Positions 51,193 through 62,900 of a stretch of 64,000 nucleotides of DNA are shown here, one piece after another (positions within the stretch are counted from its first letter, which is position 1; the number at the start of each line of letters is the position of its first letter). The notes under the pieces were generated by a model. That model was not told the DNA's origin. It saw nothing but the letters and a program-made list of their open reading frames with translations, and searched no databases. The stretch lies in the NCBI GenBank assembly GCA_027577595.1, contig JANBRJ010000015.1:124001-188000 (forward strand), given 5' to 3'. Source of the DNA: Coemansia sp. RSA 487. Lineage: Eukaryota; Kickxellomycota; Kickxellomycetes; Kickxellales; Kickxellaceae. The translations under genes were made by a program, and so were the position numbers.

Positions 51193-52950
51193 CTAGTAGC
51201 GCATAAACTGCTGGAACACTGGGTTGTTTGTTTCGTTGACGTAGCGGTAGTCTAGGTCGTCGAGGAACTTTTGGAGTTGCGCTGGGATCTCGCCAGGCTT
51301 TCTCAGCTGAACGTCCTTTTCTTCGTCAGCTGATGGAGGGACTTGGATTCCGACAAGAACCTTTGCGACGTCCTGGCCAAAGTTTCTGTACTGGAACAGC
51401 GAGATGTTCCAGCCAAACTGCAGGCCGCTGAGGAACTTCTTCAGCGCACCGTGGCGCTCGGGGAACTCGAAGCGGATCATGTATTCGTTTGGAACGGAGC
51501 TGCGGCCGCCCACGATGTACCGGGCGTGGGATTTGGCCAGCTCATTATCAGTCAGATCTGTGGCTTCCATCGACTGGGCGCTGAGCTTTTGGATGATCTC
51601 GGGGACCTCGCGCTCGCGATCCTTGACCTCAAAGGACATGAATATGTGAGCCTTCTCGGGGTGGCCGTAGCGGTACGTGAACTCGGTTATTGCGCGCGGG
51701 TAGATGACGTCGTGCAGCTTGATGTAGCTGCCAGGCTGCTCGGGGATGACAACAGAGAGGAGCACTTCCCTGTGCTCGCCAATGGCCGCACGCTCGGCAA
51801 CGAAGCGAAGACGGTCAAAGTTCATGTTGGCGCCTGACGTCACAGCCACAAATGATTTCCCCTGGAGCGCGTGGTCCCGTGCATACCGCTTCAGTCCAGC
51901 TGTGGCCAATGCGCCGGACGGCTCCAGTACGCTGCGAGTATCCTCAAACACATCTTTGATGGCGGCACACACCTCGTCGTTGGTCACCAGTACGACGTCG
52001 TCGACCAGATCCTTGGCGATGCGGAAGCATTCCTTCCCTACTTGGCACACAGCCGTACCGTCGGCGAAAAGACCGACCTCGCGCAGCGCCAGCCGCCGCC
52101 CTGCCTTGAGGGACTGCGCCATGGCACACGAATCGACAGTCTCGACGCCGATGACCTTGACTGCGGGCGACACGCGCTTGACGTAGGCAGCTATGCCTGC
52201 AATGAGGCCGCCGCCGCCAACAGGCACAAAGATGGCATCGATGTCTGTGGCTTTGCGCTGGCGCAGCACCTCCATTGCCACGGTGCCTTGGCCGGCAATG
52301 ACGAGCGGGTCGTCGAAGGGTGGGATGTTGGTGAATCCGTGCAGCTTCTCGAGCCGCGCGCACTCGTGCTTGGCCTCATCGAAGCCGGCGCCGTACAGCA
52401 CAACTTGCGCGCCCAGCCGCTTGACGTTCTTCCATTTGATTGCGGGTGTCAAAAGCGGCATGACGATGGTGGCCTTAATCCCTAGATGCTTAGCCGAGAC
52501 CGCTACGCCTTGCGCATGGTTGCCGGCAGAGCACGCAATGATACCGCGCGCCTTCTCTTCTTCTGTCAGGTGGCTGATCTTGTTGTACGCACCCCGGATC
52601 TTGAACGAAAACACCGACTGCAAGTCATCGCGCTTCAGAAATACATTGTTGCTGCTTTTTGCAGACAGGTTGATTGCGTGCGTCAGCGGCGTCTCGCTAG
52701 CCACGTCGTACACGTACGAATTGAGGATCATCTGCAAGTAGTCCGGCTCCGATTCAGTCGACTGCATGCCTAGTTTCTGCATCGCTAGGTTTACTGATGA
52801 ACCATTGGTTGGCGTCGTCATCCCTGATTCTTGTGCACTGGAAAGCCCAGCATACTCGTTTATCGTGCGCGAGTTTGGCAGCGTGTCGCCCGCTGCTGTT
52901 GGCGTGGACGTGCCTGTGTTGGCCAGCGATGACTGTTGCTGCGAGTCCAT
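51193..52950 (-). CDS. ILV1: Threonine deaminase (L-threonine ammonia-lyase)
   Basis: PLP enzyme that converts threonine to 2-oxobutanoate and ammonia, the first step of isoleucine synthesis. 585 residues, single exon. The PLP-binding Lys is about Lys117 in [13 protein letters not shown]; then [31 protein letters not shown] for cofactor phosphate, and [13 protein letters not shown]. Two ACT-like regulatory domains follow (about 405-585; [16 protein letters not shown] and [17 protein letters not shown]), the biosynthetic, isoleucine-inhibited form. The first 70 residues are Ser/Thr/Gln-rich and disordered. They do not look like a standard basic mitochondrial presequence, although the family is usually mitochondrial. 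Confidence 0.96.
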   Translation of the reverse strand: MDSQQQSSLANTGTSTPTAAGDTLPNSRTINEYAGLSSAQESGMTTPTNGSSVNLAMQKLGMQSTESEPDYLQMILNSYVYDVASETPLTHAINLSAKSSNNVFLKRDDLQSVFSFKIRGAYNKISHLTEEEKARGIIACSAGNHAQGVAVSAKHLGIKATIVMPLLTPAIKWKNVKRLGAQVVLYGAGFDEAKHECARLEKLHGFTNIPPFDDPLVIAGQGTVAMEVLRQRKATDIDAIFVPVGGGGLIAGIAAYVKRVSPAVKVIGVETVDSCAMAQSLKAGRRLALREVGLFADGTAVCQVGKECFRIAKDLVDDVVLVTNDEVCAAIKDVFEDTRSVLEPSGALATAGLKRYARDHALQGKSFVAVTSGANMNFDRLRFVAERAAIGEHREVLLSVVIPEQPGSYIKLHDVIYPRAITEFTYRYGHPEKAHIFMSFEVKDREREVPEIIQKLSAQSMEATDLTDNELAKSHARYIVGGRSSVPNEYMIRFEFPERHGALKKFLSGLQFGWNISLFQYRNFGQDVAKVLVGIQVPPSADEEKDVQLRKPGEIPAQLQKFLDDLDYRYVNETNNPVFQQFMRY

Positions 52951-53064
52951 ATTCTTCTTTATTTGCTAGGATACCCTTGTTCAGCGGCGGTGTTTAAAAA
53001 GAATGTGGAACTTGAGATACGTACACACCAAGGTTTTGTATAAGGATAAAAGTACCGAGATCCA

Positions 53065-53096
53065 AGAAGGAGAAGGAGAAGGAGAAGGAGAGAAGC
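53065..53096 (+). repeat. GAAGGA microsatellite
   Basis: Four to five tandem GGAGAA units. A similar purine-rich stretch is present in the nucleoporin intron (about 6301-6330). Confidence 0.8.
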
Positions 53097-53275
53097 CATT
53101 CCGCCTTTTGCTGTGATACTACCAAACTTTTTATTTTAAAAACCGGTAGCGGAAGAGGGGTTACAGAATAAGATCACAGATTAGTCACCACTGCTGTTTC
53201 CGGATTCAGGAGATAATCTACTGATCAGAAAACTGGATCAAAGCACAAGTATCTGCGATTCAAGAGCAGAAAACC

Positions 53276-53695
53276 ATGTGTCATTGCGCCTTGCAAAAAA
53301 AAGGCGTTGCGAAAAAATGGATCATTGTCGAGTATGGTAATCGCTGGATCGCAATCCTAAAAGAAAAACTGTGTGGGGGTGATGACGGGACTCCAGGACT
53401 CTTGATGTGGCACGCCCTTGGTTCCTTCCCCCACATTTGCCCTAAAAATCCAGACCGAAAGACCATCGGATCCGAATGGGGAGTATTTGGGCAAGTGGAA
53501 ATTGGATTAAGAAAGTGTACCAGTTCCAATGATGTCATGAACATTCTGCTGCACCAGGAACAACACACCAGCGAAACCTCTCCTCCCCACCCCACCAGAT
53601 TCAAAAGAGCTGACTGTGCGCCCATGATGATAAACGATGGATTGGCCTCGCTTCAAATTTATGTTGGTGGAATCTGTGAACGAATCAGAAATTGA
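53276..53695 (+). CDS. Doubtful open reading frame
   Basis: 139 codons from an ATG (MCHCALQKKGVAKKW...). I recognise no domain, and the opposite strand is also open across most of it, so coding strand and reality are uncertain. Listed only because it is the sole frame of this size in the spacer. Confidence 0.2.
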   Translation: MCHCALQKKGVAKKWIIVEYGNRWIAILKEKLCGGDDGTPGLLMWHALGSFPHICPKNPDRKTIGSEWGVFGQVEIGLRKCTSSNDVMNILLHQEQHTSETSPPHPTRFKRADCAPMMINDGLASLQIYVGGICERIRN

Positions 53696-54118
53696 GCCGT
53701 TATTTCAATAAAAAGTCGTTTGGTTGATTTGCAGAGCAAAAGCACAATTTATATTCCTAATGCAGAAGGTCTGTGCTTGTTTGCCCAATTGAATTGGAAG
53801 GAGCTCTAAGCCGTCGTCTGGACTAGAGAGATAGCGGGGCCCGGGGCTGTTGACCACCCACCCCTTCCTCCAGGCTGTTTGTTTGTCATGGATTTGAAGC
53901 AGTATCAAGTTTGTCTTATTCTTTGCGAATGCCTGCTGCCTTTCCGTACATCAGCGCTGGTATGTCGATTTCCGTTCTATTCACACGCCAGCCTTCTCTC
54001 TGACAACCGCTGTCCGTCTTTCTCCGTAAAGCGAAAAAAAAGGAGAAGAGCGAGTCACCCTTGCGATGGTAAATGAGGAGGGGCCGCCATTCAGCCAGTG
54101 TGAGCCTCATATTTCTTC

Positions 54119-54126
54119 TATAAAAG
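54119..54126 (+). promoter_or_regulatory. TATA box of DUF606-type gene 1
   Basis: TATAAAAG lies 232 nt before the ATG. The following leader (CCTCCACTCC..., TTGGCTTTTTCTTTTC) resembles the leader of the second DUF606-type gene. Confidence 0.5.
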
Positions 54127-54350
54127 AGATTGCATTTTCCTTTCAGTAGTCCTCCACTCCTTCCCTCTTGGCTTTTTCTTTTCTATCGATTGTTTATTTA
54201 GCCTTTTTATTTAAAGCTACACTCAACAAACTATACTTTTTAAGCGCATTATCTGATATAAACATAATCGATCGGAGGAGCTTCTTTGATCTCTAATACG
54301 CTATAACAAGAACAAGTAAAGAAACACCAATACTATTTTCTTTATTCACA

Positions 54351-54887
54351 ATGGCTAAAGGCGGATTCGTTCAAGCGCTCAAAGACGCGGTTCTCGTCGA
54401 GAAGCCGCGTATAAACGCACAAGTTACGTTCGACAAGAAGCTGATCATGGACGTCTTCCTTCTGATGGTCGCCGGCACGTGCACAGCGCTTCAAGGAGCG
54501 GTAAACGGATCGATGTCTATCCACGTCAACGGCGGATTTGGATCATGGCTGTCGTTTGCATTTGGCTCGGTGCTTCTCTTTATTTTCTTCATTATCGATA
54601 CGCGTGGTGGGAAGACCATCAAGTGGAAGAATGCGTTCAAGACTGCACCCTGGTGGTGCTGGCTCGGTGGTATTCCGGGAGCTGCGTTCGTCCTGTTCAT
54701 TACCTTGTTCATCCCTTACCGTGGTTCGGCTGTGGTCTCTGGTATCACTATTTGCGCTCAAATGCTTACTTCTTTGCTTGTTGACTGCTTTGCCTTCTTT
54801 GGCTGCAACCACCGGCCAACTACTCTTCCCCGCCTTGGAGGAATGGCTCTTATCATCGCTGGTGTTCTGATGGTCGCTCTTGGTTAA
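54351..54887 (+). CDS. DUF606/YdcZ-type small membrane protein, copy 1
   Basis: 178 residues with five predicted membrane helices (about 31-51, 60-82, 101-120, 125-145 and 158-178), a DMT-superfamily half-transporter. Family marks: TCTALQGAVNGSMS after helix 1, DTRGGKTIKW after helix 2, WCWLGGIPGAAFV and the final GGMALIIAGVLMV. The basic N-terminus (six Lys/Arg in 30 residues) and the Lys/Arg-rich loop after helix 2 indicate the N-terminus inside. The substrate is unknown; the family is mainly bacterial. A paralogue with similar promoter lies at 57959. A CAA repeat (54971-54993) sits in its 3' UTR. Confidence 0.85.
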   Translation: MAKGGFVQALKDAVLVEKPRINAQVTFDKKLIMDVFLLMVAGTCTALQGAVNGSMSIHVNGGFGSWLSFAFGSVLLFIFFIIDTRGGKTIKWKNAFKTAPWWCWLGGIPGAAFVLFITLFIPYRGSAVVSGITICAQMLTSLLVDCFAFFGCNHRPTTLPRLGGMALIIAGVLMVALG

Positions 54888-57800
54888 GAAATGAAGAAGC
54901 GATTTTAGCTTTCGAGATTATTCTCTCAGGCAAAATGTCCCATTTTCCTTCTGTGGAAAACCTCTCTATACAACAACAACAACAACAACAACACAAGCCT
55001 TTCCCCACTTTCCCTTTCTTTGATCTTCCGATTTCTCTCTGATCCCCTGGTCTTCTTTCCCAGATACCCAAGGTTTCTTTTTTCCTTCTAGTATTTCTTC
55101 TTGCGTTTTCTGTATTATTAGCCAATTAAAGCAACAAGCAGATTATTTCTTCCTCTTTAGCCGACTATCTTACAAACATTTTCCACCGAAAAACTGCAAT
55201 GGTCTTTTTTACAATGAACCTCTCAGAGCTAAATAAGGACTAGTGCAAAAGCTGTACCGCAAGATTTATAAATATTCTCACCACGCTCCGTAACATTCCG
55301 TTTTAGTTGTCACATGGCAAATAAAGGTTCAACGAATAGTACAAAAGGAGTATTTACGCCATTGCATTCATACATTAAATGTGGACGGGGGAAAGCCTGT
55401 TCCATTTTTTTCAAAGTGGTCATTGCTTTACAGAGGAAGATCCATGGCAGAACAAAAATAAAATTTTGAACCCGGTGGAACCAATGGATGTCATAGACGA
55501 GATTATCCCGTTTCGGAATGTTTCTTATTTTCATCTTTTTTTCACAAATTCTTGTATATGCCATGTGAACATTTAATGCAAAAACTCGCTGGTCATTTCT
55601 TATTGATCCATTCATGTACATGTATGTGCACCCGAAATTGACATATTCCATAAAAGGATTCTTCTTTTGTTCAGAATAAGAGGAATTTACCAAAAAGGTT
55701 GTAACAAACAGCATGTGCGTTGAAAGATGTTTTTCAAAAAAAGAACAGATCCAGCATATGCGGGTTTTAGGAGCACAATGGAGACAGCGCAAAATAAAAA
55801 ATGATCTACTAGTTGTTGCCACCAACTTGTTTTATAGACAGCGGAGAATATCTAAAGGTATTTAGCGCAACAATATCATTTGCTACCAGAGCTTTTTTTA
55901 CCAGGTCAATGATCTGGAGACATACCTGTTTTCTATCGTCTAAAAGCCATGTTGTTTTTGAATATATGGATCAAGCTAGACTTCCATTTGAAAACTCTAG
56001 TTCCAGCGATTCAGTAAAATAATTTTTTTTTATTTTTTTGCTTGATCCAAACAACATGGTAAAAATCTGATTGCAAAAAAAAAACAAATCGATATGCAAA
56101 TAAATTCGGGGAAAGACGATGGCATGCGACTCGTAAAAAGCAGTCAGCAATTTCAGGAGCGCTTGTCGATCTTGTGGCGATAAGAAATAAACGCGCACAA
56201 AAAACAGGTGGTATTCACGTATCCTCAATACAAAAAAATCTCCGCTGTTGTGGCAAAAAGATAAAAGATCGTCATTTTGCAAGGGGCCAAAAAAGATCAT
56301 CCCGCATTTTATTTGTCCAAACTCCAAAAATGGAGTAAATCATTGCCAATTAAGGAGACTGAAAAATCGCCGCACTTGTTTATGCTACTGGCGGCAAATG
56401 AAAAATTTAGCGCACCTTTAACTGTGTTTTTTTTTGCAACAGGTTTTCCTCGTGGTTTCATGCACAGAATCTTCACAGTGCAATATAGCTTGTACAGATC
56501 ATGTACATGATGCATGGAAAACTTTGCGATATTCTAATTTTCAAAACATGGTACGTGTGTATGTCATACTGCGTTGAAGAAAAAAAAGAGCTAGCTTGGC
56601 ATTCGGAAGCATGTACCATGTGAGCCAGAAAAGCAGGTTTTTTTATTATCTTGCGTGTCTAATAACAATAGACCAATGTTCTTTCCAATTAAGCTAAACT
56701 GGATCTTGGATTGTCCATCTTTTATGCTTCATTCGTTAGATTTTGTTGCTGGTTAGATGTAGGGGCTTGTGGCTGCTTAACCAAGTGCATTCCATGGGAA
56801 ATTGCATTGCAGGATTGATTATTCTCTGAAAGACAAACAGGTTGATATGCAATGACTTGCAAGCAAGCAATGTCAAAAAAAGAAAACATGTATGGAAAAC
56901 GAAAGATTTCGGCTCTTTTTGCTGTAATTTATTTTTGAATGCGCACGAAATGCTCCTAAATGACATAATGATCCGAAGGAAGGACAGATAAGCAACATCT
57001 GCTGGATCTACCTTAAAGTTTGCAGCATGTGACCCAAGGACAGAAAGCACTGCTTTCCCCTGCGACAGCCATTGTCATGGCGCATTCTAAGACACAGCAG
57101 CGCAGCCATGAAGCAAATGCATTTTCTGTTTGAATTGACAGACAATAGACGAAGCCTGTTTTTCGTTCTACCTTGTAAAAGCCCGCGACCAAAAAAAGCA
57201 CCTGTTTGTATGAACAGCCTTCCCCGGAGTTGACCGGAGCAGATGGATGCAATTACGTGGCCGAAAGCGTGAAGAAATTATCGATTGGAAGCTTAGTGTA
57301 CTTTGGAGGACACAGGGCAAGTTCCGCACTTTGGCTGCGCCTGCCGACGTGGACGCAAAGCCGATCTGCCAGGAAAAAAAAGAAGAGGGATGAAGAGTTC
57401 CTTCCACGAGCGCGTTGCCCGAGCAAAAAGCGGAAGGGAGAAGAGCGAGCTCTACGTAAAAGCAAGAAAAAAAATGAAGCTAACTGATTGCCCCCCCTTT
57501 CTCTTAGTGTATTTTTCCCTCTCTTGCGCATGAACGAATCAACGCTCCTCCCGCGAGCTCTTCTTCCTAAAGCAGAGCACCTTTTTTTGGCCAACCTTTC
57601 ACAGACTGTGGCTATATTGCCAAATACGCCCTTCCTTCTTCGCTCTTGATATAAAAGAAGTCGCGCGTCCACTCTTGCTCTGTCCTTTTTGGCTGTTTAT
57701 TTTCTTTTCTCTGTCTAACACCACACCCACCCTCCACATCCTTTTTTAAACCTGGCTCTATCTTTTTAGCGGGTCACCATCATTTTATTCTAGCGCTTGG

Positions 57801-57958
57801 TATCAAGACGTTAGTAAAATTCTCCTCCATAGCGTCTTATAGCTGTTATTTTTCTTCAATCAATTCGTAAAAGTCAGCTTTACGGTTTAGTCACAGCCAA
57901 AGCGTATCCAAAAAAACATTCCCCACCAAGCTCAAGCTACATCAATAAGCACAACAAG
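54888..57958. other. Gene-poor spacer between the DUF606-type genes
   Basis: 3.1 kb. It has the 3' UTR of copy 1 with a CAA repeat (54971-54993), then AT-rich DNA. A 171-codon minus-strand frame (55825-55310) starts with GTG and looks unlike a normal protein, so it is not called. The end holds TATAAAAG (57650-57657) and the leader of copy 2. No transposon or RNA gene recognised. Confidence 0.5.
57650..57657 (+). promoter_or_regulatory. TATA box of DUF606-type gene 2
   Basis: TATAAAAG lies about 310 nt before the ATG at 57959, followed by TCCACTCTTG and TTTTTGGCTG, echoing the leader of copy 1. Confidence 0.45.
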
Positions 57959-58426
57959 ATGACCAACGCACTTGCAAATGTAGGACTTGGTGTTGTTCTG
58001 CTGATCATCGGTGGAATTTGCACTGGTGTACAAGGTCCGATGAACGGACGGCTAGCCATATCGACATCTGGGTCGTTCTCGGCATTCCTGTCATTCGCCT
58101 TGGGATTCTGGCCGCTGCTTATATACTTCCTAGCCGACACAAAGGGCGGTAAAAGTGTCAACTGGCCAGAATCTATCAAGGGCACTCCTGCTTATGCGTG
58201 GCTCGGAGGTGTATTTGGAGGCATCTTTGTGCTTATCCTGACGCTCGTGATCCATCGTCGTGGTGCCTCGATCACTAACGGTATTATTGTTGTTACCCAG
58301 CTTATCATCAGCGTGATTATCGATCAGACGGGCTCTTTCGATGTCACTCAGCGCGATTGTACCGGTCTTCGTGGTGGCGGTCTGGCCTGCATGATCGTTG
58401 GTATCGTCTTGGTCACTCTCTTCTAA
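57959..58426 (+). CDS. DUF606/YdcZ-type small membrane protein, copy 2
   Basis: 155 residues, five predicted membrane helices, paralogue of the gene at 54351. Shared blocks: GICTGVQGPMNGRLAIS against GTCTALQGAVNGSMSIH, DTKGGKSVNW, YAWLGGVFGG, RRGASITNGIIVVTQL and the terminal GGLACMIVGIVLV. It lacks the basic N-terminal extension of copy 1, and its charged loops are more evenly distributed, so its orientation is not clearly biased. In bacteria DUF606 proteins often occur as pairs thought to insert in opposite orientations; this pair could work likewise, but that is inference. Confidence 0.85.
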   Translation: MTNALANVGLGVVLLIIGGICTGVQGPMNGRLAISTSGSFSAFLSFALGFWPLLIYFLADTKGGKSVNWPESIKGTPAYAWLGGVFGGIFVLILTLVIHRRGASITNGIIVVTQLIISVIIDQTGSFDVTQRDCTGLRGGGLACMIVGIVLVTLF

Positions 58427-58861
58427 AAATATCGAATGATTTATCTTAATTTTCAAGTCCTCTTTTGAAAAGGGGCCATTTCTTCTCGTTTTTTTTGGCT
58501 AATAACCTTCATCTTCCGCTCTATTTCTCTTACCTTCGTCTACTAGGCTATCTGTTGTTGTATTCTAGCTTTCCACTTTTTCTTTACTTCTTTTGATGAC
58601 TTTTTTTATTATCTATAAACATCTTATTCTGCTTGCTTTCTTAGTGCTTCTTTCGAGGCAGTCTTGTTTCGTGACAGTCACATTTTGTTTTCCCATATAC
58701 CTCTGACGGCCTGCAGAAGATTATAAATATAAAATTCTATTTTTCTGTGTAAATAGATCAGAAACCATACTATACTGTAATTTATTTTTTGGTTGTTGAA
58801 CTTTTGTACATAGTAACAAGTAGAAATCCCAAATAGCGACATACTAGTGCTGTGAGTCGTA
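58427..58861. other. Spacer
   Basis: 435 bp of T-rich 3' UTR and the short promoter of the ESS2 gene. No gene recognised. Confidence 0.4.
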
Positions 58862-59863
58862 ATGAGCAAAGAGCGCACACTACAAAAAGCAAATAACAGA
58901 ACACAAACGGATCCGTCCAATGGACGGGAAATGACAGTTCTAAGCGAGAGCGACTTCACATCCCGAGTGGACCGGATTATTGAGCGCGATTTCTTTCCAG
59001 ATCTCAAACGACTTCAAGCGCAGAGTAAGGAGCTCGACCTTACAGAAACAGACAACATCTTCAGCGAGAGTAATGATCAAGACAATGCCCGCCAAGACAA
59101 AGACGTGTCGCTTGACCAGTTTCTTGCTACACATACATCCGAGGACAACGCTAGCTTTGGCAGATTACTGGAGTCAGAAAACGCACGGCGGAAGCACGTC
59201 TATGAACGTGTGGTTGGCAATAGCAACGATCGTAAGCTGGTTGCTTCTGTGGGAACGAAGAATGGCAGTCACACGAAAGGGGGGCTTGAGACATGGAAAT
59301 ACACAGCGAGAAATGCACTCATGTTTGTACCTGGCACACACGAAACCACAGATGAAAGGCGAGTTATCCACAGCGGGCCACGCATCCTTGCGCACAACAC
59401 GCGGATATCTGAGGATATGGGAGTTGCTGACGATCATAGCGACTGGGATGCAGAATCTGCAATATCGATTAACAGCAGTGTAACACCAGTAATAAACGGG
59501 TACAAGCTTATCAGGGAACCAGGGAGCGTAAGGAGAGGTGGTACTGGTGTTCGGAAGATCCGTGGATTTGCGATTGGCGAGACTACACCACGTGAGAGAC
59601 TAGCTTTGCGATTATCCACACCCCCAGGAATTCGAAGAGGCACTGGGAAGCGCGAGTCATCGCGCTCTGGGAGCAGCAGTGGAATAGCAGCACAGAGATC
59701 ATTGATGTTATCGCCTGCGGCACAGCGACTACTTCATGGTTCGAACAAAAGAGGAAAAGGGGCAACCCAAAGCGTGGCACAGAGAAATGACGATGAAGAG
59801 CTTCAAAGGGCGTATAACTCGCCGTATGTGCGACGGGACTCTCCTGTTCGTCGTCGCTTATGA
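58862..59863 (+). CDS. ESS2: ESS2/DGCR14/Bis1 splicing-associated nuclear protein
   Basis: Homologue of human ESS2 (DGCR14) and fission yeast Bis1, a component of late spliceosomal (C) complexes. 333 residues, single exon. The conserved N-terminal block reads VLSESDFTSRVDRIIERDFF then PDLKRLQAQ. It is followed by SLDQFLATHTSEDNASFGRL and, about residue 142, ETWKYTARNALMFVPGTHE, the family hallmark. The C-terminal half is basic and disordered, with TPRERLALRLS, where the family has a similar short motif. Shorter than human (476). It converges on the ABC transporter gene, 100 bp between stops. Confidence 0.92.
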   Translation: MSKERTLQKANNRTQTDPSNGREMTVLSESDFTSRVDRIIERDFFPDLKRLQAQSKELDLTETDNIFSESNDQDNARQDKDVSLDQFLATHTSEDNASFGRLLESENARRKHVYERVVGNSNDRKLVASVGTKNGSHTKGGLETWKYTARNALMFVPGTHETTDERRVIHSGPRILAHNTRISEDMGVADDHSDWDAESAISINSSVTPVINGYKLIREPGSVRRGGTGVRKIRGFAIGETTPRERLALRLSTPPGIRRGTGKRESSRSGSSSGIAAQRSLMLSPAAQRLLHGSNKRGKGATQSVAQRNDDEELQRAYNSPYVRRDSPVRRRL

Positions 59864-59963
59864 ACAGATTATCATTTGAAGCATTTGCCTTGTTCTATTT
59901 CAACGGATTTATGTTTTTAATAAAAAAAGCACTTTGAAACATGGTGTATACAAAATAAACAAG

Positions 59964-62900
59964 CTACTGTCCAAAATCATTTGCCTTGACCAACTCTGCA
60001 AAATGTCCGTTTTTTTCAAGTAGCTCTGCAGGCGGGCCTATTTCTGCTACTCTTCCGTCGTCCATAACAATAATTCGATCACTATTCATGATAGTTTCGA
60101 GACGATGAGCAATAGTAAGCACTGTGCAGCCTTTGAATTCAGAGCGAATAAGTCTTTGCATGTGCTGGTCTGTTTCCAAATCAACGTTTGCTGTGGCTTC
60201 ATCCAAAACAACAATCTTATGATTGCGCATCAATAACCTGCACAGACCAAACAACTGCTGTTGTCCATCGCTGAAACTTTTACCTGCATACCTGTTAAGA
60301 CCATGTGGTCGTACGTTCTGAGTAGCAGCTCTATCTAATCTAGGCTTTTCTATAAACAAATATAGGAATAAGCGCATAGGCCAGTCTGCCCCTTTCCACT
60401 CCTCATTCCAATTTCTAATTTCCTCAAGTGTGTCCTCATCAGTGTGGTTATCATCATCATCAGATCCACGAGCACATGTTGGCTGAACATTCTCAACAAT
60501 CCCACATTTAATAATTGCCGACCACATATCTTCCACACTATGCTTGACAAGTGGGTCGAGGTTCTGTCTAAATGTCCCTTTAAACATCGTTGGTTCTTGT
60601 GGAATAATGCCTAGCTTTGGTCGCAGGTCGCCGATATTGAGCGAGAAAATATCTTGACCATCGATTACAATGGACCCTTTGCATGTGCTGCTGTCAATTA
60701 GCCGGAACAAAGCTCGGGTCATTGATGTTTTGCCAGCACCTGTTCTACCAACAATGCCAATCTTTTCGCCTGCATTTATGGACAAATTGACATTATCTAG
60801 CACATGCTCTAGATCCTCCCGATATTTCATGCTGAAATTGCGGAATTCAATCCTACCAGCAGACGGCCAATGCTCTTCTGGCTTTGTTGAATTTTCAACA
60901 AACGTCTCTTCTCCATCCATATTGGTAAATTGCCTAAAAACTTCAACCTTGTTCTTGAAGTTCAAAGCTGATGCTTTGAAACCTATAATATCACTGACAC
61001 TAACTGCCAACATGTCCACCAAATCTGCATATATATCAAACTCCACTGATGAGAGCCTGTGCTGAAATATATGGTTATGAATTATAATAAATATTCTGCA
61101 CAGTGATAAAACAATGCGATATGACAGGCTGTAGATAATTGCTAAGTAGCCATCGAATAATCGCTGTGGTAATGCAACACGGAGATTTTTGTCCTTTTCG
61201 TTCATGTATTTTGCTGTAAAGTGTTTCTCCACATCAAATATGCGAATAAGTCTCTTTCCGTCTGCAATAGTATTATCTACCTTTTCTTGGTCAATCAACA
61301 CTTGTGTTTCTATTTTTTCAAACGACGAAGCTACAGGTGCTCCAATTGAATCCCTCACAGCGCTTGCCCACGCAAACATTGGAACAAATATCAGCAACTG
61401 CGGTGCATTTGTTCCAACTCTGTATATTGATAATATGGCATTCGTAATCTCAGTAATCTTTTGACTCGAAAAAATTGGTATATCTTCAGACATTGCTTTA
61501 GTGCCATTATTATATGCTGAGGATATCTCCTGTCTTGTAGTGCTGTCAAATAGTGCCAATGGTGCATGGATTAGCCCATTAATAAACCTGCTTTTGATCT
61601 GAGAATTGAGGTACTTTCCTGAAACTATTTCACTGATGTAGTCATCAATTTCATGAATTATAAAAATGCAGCCTACTTTGATTATTTCAATAAATAGGTA
61701 CCTTTGAATAGCGTTGCTGGATAAGTTATTAGTACTCTGTTGGTCTCTAAGTGCATCCATCTTATATCCCTCAAAAATGAATTGTAAAATTGGCCCAAGC
61801 AGTGCTGAGAATAAAATTATCGCCAGAGAAGGTCCACCACACATCTTTAAAACATATTTTGCATGATCCCAGTCAGTCCAGTTCTTTCTAGCTATTTCTG
61901 GAATGGCTTCGCTATCTTTAATTTCATTATCTGTACCATCTTTTGAATCTAATTCCTGGCTAGCATTATTCTCATTATCGAACTCAGAACAAGTATTGTC
62001 ATTATCTAATGAATCATCTAAATTATCTGCTAATGGTTGATATTTCTGCGGTGTATTCTGAGCTACAGTCACTTTTCCACTGTCATCAAGACTCAATACC
62101 TTGTCAAAGTATGGCAATAGGCTCTGCATATTAACAGACATTATGCGGATTTTGCCAGCAAGCAATCCAGAGTCCATGATAACACGGTCAAGAATGTGTC
62201 GCTTCACATGTGCATCAACAGCAGATAGCGGGTCATCCAATATGTAGATATCAGCTCGTGAATAGATAGCTCTTGCAAGCGCAAGCCGTGCCTTTTGTCC
62301 GCCAGAGATGTTGATGCCACGCTCACCAATCAATGTCATATCTTTGTTAGCCCAGTTGCTAATGTCTTCAGTTAGAGCACACACATAGATTACCTTGTTG
62401 TAATAATCTTCATCATACTCACGGCCAAACAGTATATTCTCGCGCAGTGTGCCACTTATAATCCAGGGCGTTTGTTCTACCAGAGCCATTGAGCCAACAA
62501 CAGCACCTGTTCCACCAGTCATTTCAATCTCGCCACAGATAGACAACAACAGTGATGACTTTCCTGATCCTGTCTTACCAACTACCGCAGCAAGCTCTCC
62601 CTGTTCTACTGACAATGAAACACCAGTTAAAATTGGATAGTTTCTATACCAAGAAAATTCACCATTGTCAGTTTGCATTGACGACTTTGAGTAATTAATA
62701 GAGGTTTCATGCTCATCATTTTGCGCCCTTGATGTATCTATCGGATAATGGGGCAAGGTATTAATATAGTTGCCCCTAAGTGCCTTTTCAACTCTGTGAT
62801 TATTTTCTATAAAGCCACTTAGCGATCTGAGTCTATTTAAAAATATCTCAACATTCGATTGCATATTCTTGATAAGACCATCCATCCAAAACGTATCTGC

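Larger units (their letters stand above)
52951..54350. other. Divergent intergenic region
   Basis: 1.4 kb between the threonine deaminase gene and the first DUF606-type gene. It has a GAAGGA repeat (about 53065-53096), a doubtful open frame (53276-53695), a TATA box (54119-54126) and a pyrimidine-rich leader before 54351. Confidence 0.5.

Noticed and set aside
55310-55825. 171-codon minus-strand frame between the DUF606-type genes
   Set aside because: Starts with GTG and reads as a mixture of Phe, Cys, Met and His without motif; probably a chance frame in AT-rich DNA.
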